In this document: piece by piece, positions 34,520 through 41,545 of the stretch | How positions within the stretch are numbered: the first letter of the stretch is position 1 | Layout: every line of letters starts with the position of its first letter | Source: Succinivibrio sp. | GTDB lineage: Bacteria; Pseudomonadota; Gammaproteobacteria; Enterobacterales; Succinivibrionaceae | DNA: 43,485 bases | Direction of reading: 5' to 3' | Assembly: GCA_024693025.1 (NCBI GenBank) | Contig: JAILLS010000044.1 | Span: 1 to 43,485 of the forward strand | Translations under genes and position numbers: made by a program | Notes under the pieces: generated by a model | Told to the model about the DNA's origin: nothing | The model's input: only the letters and a program-made list of their open reading frames with translations | Databases searched by the model: none

Positions 34520-35392
34520 ATGCAGCACGATCCATCCCTGAATGCCAAGGCCGCTGAGTATGGGCGCACGGTCAGCCCTTATTTCAACCTTGAGGATAAA
34601 CAGGAAAAATATCAGGCCGATAAACTCTACAAGCGCATCCGCCGCAAGGTAGGGCATGCGATCGGTGACTACGGCATGATTGAGGACGGCGACCGGATTA
34701 TGGTGGCCATGTCAGGCGGCAAGGACAGCTATGCGCTCCTTGATCTGCTGCTCTCCCTCAAACGCTCAGCTCCGGTGCATTTTGAGCTGATCCCGGTGCA
34801 TATCGCCTCGGGTTTTCCCAATACGCCTCTGCAGCTGTTAGAGGAGCATCTCAAGAGGGTCGGACTGCCTTATTATATCGAGCAAAGGCCCATCTATGAG
34901 ATCTGCAAGGCCAAGATCCCGGAGGGGCAGTCCTTCTGTTCGCTCTGCTCACGCCTAAGACGCGGGTATCTGTATGCCAAAGCCCGCGAGCTGGGCGTTA
35001 CCAAGCTCGCGCTTGGACATCACAAGGATGATTCCCTGTGCACCTTCTTTTTAAACCTGTTCTATTCAGGCATCCTAAAGGCCATGCCGCCGGTACTGCG
35101 TACGAATACAGACGATCTGACCGTGATAAGACCTCTCATATACTGCCGCGAGCGCGATCTGTATGCCCTGTGCAAGCTGAAGAACTATCCGCTCTTTCCC
35201 AAGGGACTGTGCGGCTTTGGTGAAAATGAGGAACGGGCTGCCATCAGGCAGATGTTAAGAGAATGGGATAAAACCGCGCCTAAACGCGTGGATATTGCCT
35301 TCAAGGCGCTTAAAAATGTGCTGCCCTCGCATCTTTTAGATCAGAATCTGTTTGATTTTACGCAGATCTCCAATGGTCCCAAGGTTAAATAG
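34520..35392 (+). CDS. ttcA: tRNA 2-thiocytidine biosynthesis protein TtcA
   Basis: A 290-residue PP-loop enzyme that thiolates cytidine 32 of certain tRNAs, using ATP and an Fe-S cluster. The PP-loop is SGGKDS (about 63-68), the Cys pair is CSLC (about 138-141), and GHHKDDSLCTFFLN follows. The late motif, usually PCNLCGSQ, reads PKGLCGFG: the first Cys is Lys and the second is kept. The C-terminal RQMLREWDK and LPSHLLD are as in E. coli. ATG 34520 follows the uspE stop by 4 bases without a clear ribosome binding site. A GTG at 34472 lies inside uspE and adds no family sequence. Confidence 0.92.
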   Translation: MQHDPSLNAKAAEYGRTVSPYFNLEDKQEKYQADKLYKRIRRKVGHAIGDYGMIEDGDRIMVAMSGGKDSYALLDLLLSLKRSAPVHFELIPVHIASGFPNTPLQLLEEHLKRVGLPYYIEQRPIYEICKAKIPEGQSFCSLCSRLRRGYLYAKARELGVTKLALGHHKDDSLCTFFLNLFYSGILKAMPPVLRTNTDDLTVIRPLIYCRERDLYALCKLKNYPLFPKGLCGFGENEERAAIRQMLREWDKTAPKRVDIAFKALKNVLPSHLLDQNLFDFTQISNGPKVK

Positions 35393-35403
35393 GCAGGAGT
35401 TAC

Positions 35404-37686
35404 ATGCCTGAGAATCTGTTAGCCGAGCTTAATGAGGAACAGCGCGCTGCGGTAACCGCCACCGAGGGCTATGTCAGAGTGCTCGCAGGCCCCGGCACGG
35501 GCAAGACCAAGTGCCTGACCTACCGTTACGCCTATCTGCTCAAGGCTCTGGGGATTTCCCCGCAGGCTATTCTCTGCATTACCTTTACCAACAAGGCAGC
35601 CGGAGAGATGAAGCAGCGGCTGCTCAAGCTGTGCGGGCAGGAGTGTGCGCCTTTTGTCACCACTTTTCATGGCTTCTGCGCCGAGTTTCTACGCGATCAT
35701 GCTGACAAGGCAGGACTGGCTAGCAATTTCACGATTCTCGATGTGGCGGATGTCAGAGATCTGCTTAAGCCTATCTATCAGGGGCTGAATATTGACGGAC
35801 GCACCTATTCGCTGCAGGATGGCTGGAACTATATCGACGCCAGGAAGAGTCTTGACTTAAGCTATGTCAGAGACCTGCTGACTGAGGATACCGAGACTCT
35901 GCGCATCAAGGCAGGAGAAGAGGTCAACGTGCAGCAGGCCATGTTCTATCTCTACCTCTATCAGCAGCGGGTCTGCCATGCGCTTGATTATGATGATCTG
36001 ATTGCGCTGACTCTGCATGTGCTCAAGGAGAATGCCGAGGTCAGACGGATGTGGCAGGAGCGCCTTGAATATATTCTGGTCGATGAGTTTCAGGATATCG
36101 ACAAGCTGCAGTATGAAATCTGTGAAATCTTAGCGGAGCTTGAGCAGAATCTGTTTATCGTCGGCGATCCTGATCAGACCATCTATACCTTCCGCGGGGC
36201 GGATGTCGCGTTCTTTACAGATTTTGTCAAGGTTCATCCTGAGGCAAAGTGCATCTATCTGAAGAGGAACTATCGCTCCACCGCAGAAATCCTGAACTGT
36301 GCCTATACCCTGATTTCACACAATCGCGACCCGGGCCGTGTGCCGCTGCAGGCTATGCTCCCCAAGCTTAAGCCTGAGGAGCTGGTGCCGCTTGTAGATG
36401 TCAATGATCAGGACAGGCTGACTGAGCCGCAGGAGCTTATGCAGCTGACTGAGCATCAGGGCCTGCTCAGAGAGTTTGTCAAACCGGGGTTTAAGGTGCT
36501 CGCTGCACCCAGACTTTCAGCCAAACCGCTGCTTGCCTATGTGAACTCCTTTGAAGAGGAGGCTGAATATGTGTGCCGTCTTCTTGAGTCGATCATGCAG
36601 ACACAGCCTAGGGCTGACTGCGCCATTCTCTACCGGGCGCATCATATCTCAAGACAACTTGAGAAGGCGCTCCTGCTGCATAAGATCCCCTACCGCATCG
36701 TCAATGATCAGGGCTTTTTTGAGTGCCGCGAGATAAAAGATCTCATCGCTTATCTGAGACTCTGCCTCAATCCTCAGGATGATGCGGCATTCAGGCGCAT
36801 CTACAATACGCCTGCAAGAGGCTTTGGCCAGAAGCGTTTTGCCATTCTGCAGCGGACGGCTGAGGAGGCAGGGCTGTCCCTGTTTGAGACCCTGGAGCTT
36901 CTAAAGGAGCAGAATGAGACGCTCTTTAAGGGTACGCGCATGTTCGATTTCTTAGACGGAGTCAGACACTGCGCGCAGCAGCTGCAGGCTCTGCTGCCAA
37001 GCAAGGCTGTAGAGCTGGTTCTGACCACCTTTGGCTATGAGGAGGTGCTCAAAAGCTCAGGCGAGAAGGAGCGGCTGCAGAATGTGGCAGGCTTCAAGCA
37101 GCTGGCGTTTGACTATGAGAATCGGGCCGGAGAGCGCACCATCATGGCGGATTTTGTCAGAGAGCTGGCGCTTGATTATGCCAGGGATGAGCAGGAGCTG
37201 CAGCCACAGGTGAAGCTTATGACGGTGCATAACGCCAAGGGTCTTGAGTTTGACTATGTCTTTGTGGTGGGGCTCAGTGAGGGCATTTTCCCTTCCTTCA
37301 AATCCACCCGTCTTTATGATCTGGAAGAGGAGCGCCGGCTTCTGTATGTGGCGATGACCAGAGCCCGCCGCCAGCTCTTTATGACCGTCCCTGAAGGCCT
37401 AAGCAGGTTAGGCAGACCGCGTGAGCCATCCCGCTTTGTGGCGGATTTTAAGGCGCAGGAGCTTGAGGTGCTGGGTGCCTCGCAGCTGCCTGGTCATAGT
37501 GCGGCAGCTGCGGCGCAGCCTGCCGCGCTCTTTGCGCCTAACGAGCAGGTCTTTCATGAGATCATGGGTGTAGGCACCGTGCTTGAGGTCAGAGAGGACA
37601 AGGGCGAATATGTGGTGAGCTTTGAGAGCCTCAAGCGTCCGCGCACCTTATCCTTCAGTGCTCCATTAAGCAGGCTGCCCCACTAG
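35404..37686 (+). CDS. UvrD/Rep/PcrA-type superfamily 1 DNA helicase
   Basis: A 760-residue ATP-dependent 3'-5' helicase. Motifs in order: Q-motif LNEEQRAAV, Walker A GPGTGKT, Ia ITFTNKAAGEMKQR, Walker B VDEFQD, III GDPDQTIYTFRGAD, IV NYRST, V TVHNAKGLEFDYVF, and VI RRLLYVAMTRARRQL. The C-terminus (GVGTVLEVREDKGEYVVSFE) resembles the Tudor-like tail of UvrD/PcrA. Between motif IV and domain 2B, about residues 319-370 form a charged insert I do not see in E. coli UvrD. GGAG precedes ATG 35404, 11 bases after ttcA, so it is probably co-transcribed. Whether it is the housekeeping UvrD or a paralogue cannot be judged here. Confidence 0.9.
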   Translation: MPENLLAELNEEQRAAVTATEGYVRVLAGPGTGKTKCLTYRYAYLLKALGISPQAILCITFTNKAAGEMKQRLLKLCGQECAPFVTTFHGFCAEFLRDHADKAGLASNFTILDVADVRDLLKPIYQGLNIDGRTYSLQDGWNYIDARKSLDLSYVRDLLTEDTETLRIKAGEEVNVQQAMFYLYLYQQRVCHALDYDDLIALTLHVLKENAEVRRMWQERLEYILVDEFQDIDKLQYEICEILAELEQNLFIVGDPDQTIYTFRGADVAFFTDFVKVHPEAKCIYLKRNYRSTAEILNCAYTLISHNRDPGRVPLQAMLPKLKPEELVPLVDVNDQDRLTEPQELMQLTEHQGLLREFVKPGFKVLAAPRLSAKPLLAYVNSFEEEAEYVCRLLESIMQTQPRADCAILYRAHHISRQLEKALLLHKIPYRIVNDQGFFECREIKDLIAYLRLCLNPQDDAAFRRIYNTPARGFGQKRFAILQRTAEEAGLSLFETLELLKEQNETLFKGTRMFDFLDGVRHCAQQLQALLPSKAVELVLTTFGYEEVLKSSGEKERLQNVAGFKQLAFDYENRAGERTIMADFVRELALDYARDEQELQPQVKLMTVHNAKGLEFDYVFVVGLSEGIFPSFKSTRLYDLEEERRLLYVAMTRARRQLFMTVPEGLSRLGRPREPSRFVADFKAQELEVLGASQLPGHSAAAAAQPAALFAPNEQVFHEIMGVGTVLEVREDKGEYVVSFESLKRPRTLSFSAPLSRLPH

Positions 37687-38405
37687 TCATGCGCCGAGAT
37701 GATCAGGGCAAACACAATGCCGCCGAGGATCAGCGTAATGCGCTTGACGACGATTTCCTTGGATTTGGAATGCTTAAGGCGCGGCAGCAGATCGGCAAGC
37801 GCCACATAGATAAAGCTGGTGCCTGAGAGACAGAGGGCAAACGGCAGCAGCTCGTGCAGCCTTTCGAGCAGGAAATAGGCGCACAGACCACCCGTACAGG
37901 TGCCAAGGGCGGCCACTAGATTGACAATATAGGCCTTCGAGGTAGAGAGTCCGAGCTCAAGCATAATCGCATAGTCGCCAAGTTCATGGGCAATTTCATG
38001 GCTTAACACTGCCAAAGTCACCGCGGTGCCCAGCTGGGTAGACTGGCAGAAGGCGCTGGCAATCACCACGCCGTCGCAGAAGGTATGCAGATAGCTGCCC
38101 AGCAGAATGCCAAGTCCTCCTCTCGTGTAGGAGTGGGAGTCAGAGTCATGTCCGTGGGTATCAAAGAACATCTCCAGACTGAACAGCACCATGATGCCGC
38201 AGAGTGCCACCAGCCCTAAAGTATGCTCATCTCCTGTGGAGAGCGCCTCCGGCAGCAGATGACCAAAGCCCAGCGCCAGCAGAATGCCCATGGCAAACAG
38301 GCTTAAAGGTTTTGCATACTGTTCAATGCGTGACGGACCAATGATGGTGCAGAGCAGGGCAGCCGAGGCGGCTGAAACCACACAGCAAAACAGAATAATC
38401 CACAT
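37683..38405 (-). CDS. ZIP-family divalent metal transporter
   Basis: A 240-residue inner-membrane protein with about seven to eight helices. The metal-site helices are visible: SYLHTFCDGVVIASAF (HxxxDG) and VLSHEIAHELGDYAI (HExxHExGD), the zinc/iron permease signatures. A His/Asp-rich loop (DTHGHDSDSHS) after helix 3 is typical of ZIP proteins. Substrate is probably zinc or another divalent metal. The gene converges on the helicase; the two stop codons overlap in the palindrome CTAG at 37683-37686. It follows folP by 8 bases and may share its transcript. Confidence 0.88.
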   Translation of the reverse strand: MWIILFCCVVSAASAALLCTIIGPSRIEQYAKPLSLFAMGILLALGFGHLLPEALSTGDEHTLGLVALCGIMVLFSLEMFFDTHGHDSDSHSYTRGGLGILLGSYLHTFCDGVVIASAFCQSTQLGTAVTLAVLSHEIAHELGDYAIMLELGLSTSKAYIVNLVAALGTCTGGLCAYFLLERLHELLPFALCLSGTSFIYVALADLLPRLKHSKSKEIVVKRITLILGGIVFALIISAHD

Positions 38406-38413
38406 TTTAAAAC

Positions 38414-39256
38414 TTAACTCCTTGCTTCTGCTTCATTACAGGCTTTAAGGACCGCGAGTGCCTGCTGCGTAGCCATTACATCATGAACTCTGAGAATTGA
38501 GGCTCCCTTCTGCGCGCAGATTAACGCTCCGGCAAGAGATCCATACAGACGCTCCTGAGGAGCGCTTCTGTGACAGACCGCGCCTATCATACTCTTGCGT
38601 GACAGACCTGTCACGAGTGGATAGCCCAGGCTTTTAAATTCGGAGAGCCTGCACAGCAGAGTGTAGTTGTCCTGCACGGTTTTGCCAAAACCAAAGCCGG
38701 GATCGAGCAGCATGTGCTCAGGCTTAAGTCCTGCCTTAAGGTAGTCCGCACACAGCTCCTTAAAGAACTGCTTTACCTCGCTGACTACTTCGGTATAGTG
38801 CGGATGATGCTGCATATTCTGCGGCGTACCCTGCATGTGCATGAGGATCACCGCACAGTCAAGGGACAGGCAGACATCAAGAGCGTGGGGGGAGCGCAGG
38901 GCGTTGATATCATTGATAAGGTGGGCGCCTGCTTCAATCCCGGCCCGCATGACTGCGCTTTTGCTGGTGTCGAGGCTGATCATGATATCGAGATTACGGG
39001 CCACCTTCTCTATGACCGGAAGTACCCGATCAAGCTCTTCTGCTTCTGAGACGCTCTGAGAGTCAGGGCGGGTCGATTCACCTCCGATGTCGATTATGGT
39101 AGCCCCCTCCTGCGTCAGTCTTGCCGCATGCTCATAGGCAGCTGCTGCGTTAAGATAGTGTCCCCCGTCTGAAAAGGAATCAGGAGTGACATTGACAATG
39201 CCCATGATGGCAGGAGTGGAGAGGTCGAGAGTCCGACCGCGTGAGGATAACTGCAT
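38414..39256 (-). CDS. folP: Dihydropteroate synthase
   Basis: A 280-residue cytosolic enzyme joining p-aminobenzoate to the pterin diphosphate in folate synthesis; it is the sulfonamide target. Features: GIVNVTPDSFSDGG, IDIGGESTRPDS, ISLDTSKSAVM, LINDINALR, LDPGFGFGKT, GLSRKSMIG and RVHDV. Length equals E. coli FolP (282). ATG 39256 has GAGGA-like sequence nearby but not an ideal ribosome binding site. It is upstream of the ZIP gene. A short antisense-free frame overlapping its start (39180-39422) is not a gene. Confidence 0.95.
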   Translation of the reverse strand: MQLSSRGRTLDLSTPAIMGIVNVTPDSFSDGGHYLNAAAAYEHAARLTQEGATIIDIGGESTRPDSQSVSEAEELDRVLPVIEKVARNLDIMISLDTSKSAVMRAGIEAGAHLINDINALRSPHALDVCLSLDCAVILMHMQGTPQNMQHHPHYTEVVSEVKQFFKELCADYLKAGLKPEHMLLDPGFGFGKTVQDNYTLLCRLSEFKSLGYPLVTGLSRKSMIGAVCHRSAPQERLYGSLAGALICAQKGASILRVHDVMATQQALAVLKACNEAEARS

Positions 39257-39583
39257 TTAAGATTTCTTGTCCGTAAAATTTACGATCTTTAGAGATTCTT
39301 AGTGTAGGGAAAACCTGCAAATATAGCAACTCATCTTCAGACAGCAGTAAAAATATAGGTAAGATTTGCATCTTGGCTGAACATGAGAAGAGCTTATAAA
39401 TTCTGTTTTTTTTGCAGTTCACTGCTTTGAAAAATATAATAATAAAGAGGTTTTGTGCATAAGATTAACAATTAGGTGGCATAGTGCATAGTTTTTTTAG
39501 GTAAAAAAGGAGAAGATAGACTATTCTTAATTAAAGAATCGATGGGCTAAAAAATCTGCGTTAAGCTTTCTTAAGGAACAGTC
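39257..39583. promoter_or_regulatory. Divergent intergenic region, folP and diguanylate cyclase
   Basis: About 327 bases with no gene. It is AT-rich, especially 39395-39560, and must hold promoters for folP (minus) and the cyclase (plus). I see no clear -35/-10 pair. An imperfect palindrome, ATTCTT-AATTA-AAGAAT, lies near 39522-39538. AAGGA at about 39572 is the ribosome binding site for the cyclase gene. Confidence 0.35.
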
Positions 39584-41143
39584 ATGCCACAGGAACAGTA
39601 CCACTCTCCTCTGCTTGCCTCGGTGCGTCAGGTTCTGCCGTATTTTATCGGGCTGTACTGGCTGCTGTTTACGCTGGGCTGCTATTTTGAGGTAGAGCAG
39701 GTACTCAGACTGCAGGATGTGATCTCGGTTGTAGTTCTGTTAGGTACGGCACAGCTGCTCGGCAGCGCCATAAGACAGATTACCCCTAAGGAGCGACTTG
39801 CCTGGCAGCTGATCTGGGTGAGTATGTATTTTCATATCATCGCCGAAGGTCTGTGGGGTTATCAGGTCCTGGTCTATGAGACCGAGCCGGAGCTGCCTTC
39901 CATCTGTGATCTGTTCTACGTCTTAGATTCCCTGCTGCTTTTAGGCAGTATGTTTGTGTATTTAAAGCAGGTGGGCAGGCAGAGAATGCAGATGTTCTCC
40001 CTCGATTTTCTCATCATTGCTGTCATTATAGTCGGGATCATCTATTATTTTCAGGTATCGCCTCTGTGGAGCAGTGAATACAGTCCTCTAGGGGTGATGA
40101 TTAAGATTTTCTATCCGATAACCGATCTGCTGCTGACTTTTGGTCTGCTCTATCTTATTTTTTTGGTAAATCATGCCCTTCTGAATTCTCGGGATCTCTA
40201 TCTGCTGGTCGGTGTGCTGTTCCTCTGTCTAGGTGATGAGCTGGATCTGGCCTCTGATCTGTATGATTTTGACTTAGACTGGTTTATCGAGCCGTTATGG
40301 TCAGTACCATATCTGTTCTTCCTGCTTGCAGCTCTGCAGCCTAACCCGCAGCGCGGAGCGGACATCGGGGACAGCAGGCAGCATGAATTCTGGCAGGGAG
40401 TGATAGAAGTTATCAGAAGCAGTCTGCCTTTTGTCGGCACGCTGGTGATTTTACTGATAGGCATGCTTAAATATAATCTGCATGATCTGCTGGTGTGGTG
40501 GGGAATGCTCCTTGTTGCACTGCTCTCTATCAGGCAGATTATGGTCATTCTGTCTAACCGCAGGCTGTATAGGGAACTGCAGCGTACCTATGCTCAGCTC
40601 AATCAGCAGAACGAGCGGCTGCAGCAGCTCAATGAGAAGATTTCCCTAGATGCTAAGACCGATTTTCTGACGGGACTGTATAACCGCCGTCAGCTCGATG
40701 AGATCTTCAGCAGGCTTTTGGATCCTAAGGCTGAGAGGCAGAGTCTGTCAGTCTTGCTCATTGATGTAGACAAGTTTAAGCAGGTAAATGATACTTATGG
40801 CCATCAGCTTGGAGATCTGACTTTAAAAGCAATTGGCCTGCTCATCAGAGCTCAGCTGAAAAATGAGGATCTGGCGGTACGCTATGGCGGAGATGAGTTC
40901 ATGGTACTGCTCACAGACTGCAGCCTTGAGCAGAGCTGCAGCTTTGCGGCCAAACTCTGCAGTCAGGTCAGGGAGCATCCGACGCTCCATAAATATCAGA
41001 TCACACTGAGCATCGGTGTTGCCAGTGCTGAAAGCAATGCTGCAGACACCAGCAGCGTCAGTCTGCTGCGCAGAGCGGATACGGCGCTGTACCGCGCCAA
41101 AGAAGGCGGACGCGATCAGTACCGGTATTTTGACGAGCCCTAA
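39584..41143 (+). CDS. Membrane-bound diguanylate cyclase (GGDEF)
   Basis: A 519-residue inner-membrane protein. About nine hydrophobic helices fill the first 330 residues, followed by a coiled-coil linker (QRTYAQLNQQNERLQQLNEK) and a GGDEF domain (about 355-515). Conserved points: DFLTGLYNRRQLDE, VLLIDVDKFKQVNDTYGHQ, RYGGDEF and LSIGVAS. The catalytic signature is intact, so it should make c-di-GMP from two GTP. The inhibitory RxxD site is replaced by KNED, so product inhibition through that site is unlikely. The sensory membrane part is unlike any MASE I can name. AAGGA lies about 9 bases before ATG 39584. Confidence 0.88.
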   Translation: MPQEQYHSPLLASVRQVLPYFIGLYWLLFTLGCYFEVEQVLRLQDVISVVVLLGTAQLLGSAIRQITPKERLAWQLIWVSMYFHIIAEGLWGYQVLVYETEPELPSICDLFYVLDSLLLLGSMFVYLKQVGRQRMQMFSLDFLIIAVIIVGIIYYFQVSPLWSSEYSPLGVMIKIFYPITDLLLTFGLLYLIFLVNHALLNSRDLYLLVGVLFLCLGDELDLASDLYDFDLDWFIEPLWSVPYLFFLLAALQPNPQRGADIGDSRQHEFWQGVIEVIRSSLPFVGTLVILLIGMLKYNLHDLLVWWGMLLVALLSIRQIMVILSNRRLYRELQRTYAQLNQQNERLQQLNEKISLDAKTDFLTGLYNRRQLDEIFSRLLDPKAERQSLSVLLIDVDKFKQVNDTYGHQLGDLTLKAIGLLIRAQLKNEDLAVRYGGDEFMVLLTDCSLEQSCSFAAKLCSQVREHPTLHKYQITLSIGVASAESNAADTSSVSLLRRADTALYRAKEGGRDQYRYFDEP

Positions 41144-41242
41144 ACTTTAGCCTGTCTGATTTTTACCTTCCTCACAGCGCTTTTGCGCAGTCAAGTCTTA
41201 GAGATTTCATTTAATAATTTGAGATCTGGTTAAAAAAAAATG

Positions 41243-41271
41243 TTGCATTAGACTAACTGTTACCCTATACT
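41243..41271 (+). promoter_or_regulatory. Sigma-70 promoter for feoAB
   Basis: TTGCAT (41243-41248) and TATACT (41266-41271) are separated by exactly 17 bases. Transcription would start near 41278, giving a leader of about 43 bases to ATG 41321. An operator-like repeat overlaps the -10. Confidence 0.65.
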
Positions 41272-41307
41272 AACGCTAGTTAGTCCAAGCTAATTTAATT
41301 GATAATA
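41250..41307 (+). promoter_or_regulatory. Operator-like repeats over the feo promoter
   Basis: ACTAAC (41269-41274) and GTTAGT (41279-41284) form a palindrome around GCTA, directly over the -10 and the start of transcription. A further ACTAAC lies in the spacer (41252-41257). TTAGTCC...GCTAA follows (41280-41293), and a partial Fur-like TGATAAT appears at about 41300. Iron-responsive control is expected for feo. These repeats look more like a DtxR-type or other dimer site than a full Fur box. Confidence 0.4.
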
Positions 41308-41320
41308 GATGGAAAATAGA

Positions 41321-41545
41321 ATGAATACACTTGATTTAGTACCGGTAGGCTCTGAAGCTGAAGTTGTAGCCGTGCACGGGCAGGGGACTTCACTGCGCCG
41401 CCGGCTTCTGGATATGGGAATTACTCCTAAAACTAGGGTTAATCTGGTTAGGACCGCTCCATTAGGTGATCCTATCGAACTGCAGGTCAGAGGCTATTCG
41501 CTTACTATCCGAAAATCAGATGCCAAACTTGTGGAGGTGGCCTAA
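41321..41545 (+). CDS. feoA: Ferrous iron transport protein A (FeoA)
   Basis: A 74-residue cytosolic SH3-like protein that supports FeoB in ferrous iron uptake. It matches the family in length (about 75) and pattern: SLRRRLLDMGITPKTRVNLV, APLGDPIELQVRGYSLTIR, then the C-terminal AKLVEV. ATG 41321 is preferred because GGAAAATAGA stands before it and the length fits; ATG 41309 would add four residues. FeoB begins at the next base after the stop. Confidence 0.93.
   Translation: MNTLDLVPVGSEAEVVAVHGQGTSLRRRLLDMGITPKTRVNLVRTAPLGDPIELQVRGYSLTIRKSDAKLVEVA

Noticed and set aside
39180-39422. 80-residue frame overlapping the folP start on the same strand
   Set aside because: It overlaps conserved folP sequence in another frame, and has no ribosome binding site and no family features.
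41159-41200. GCGC-TTTT-GCGC hairpin after the cyclase as terminator
   Set aside because: The stem is only about 4-5 bp and no T-run follows.
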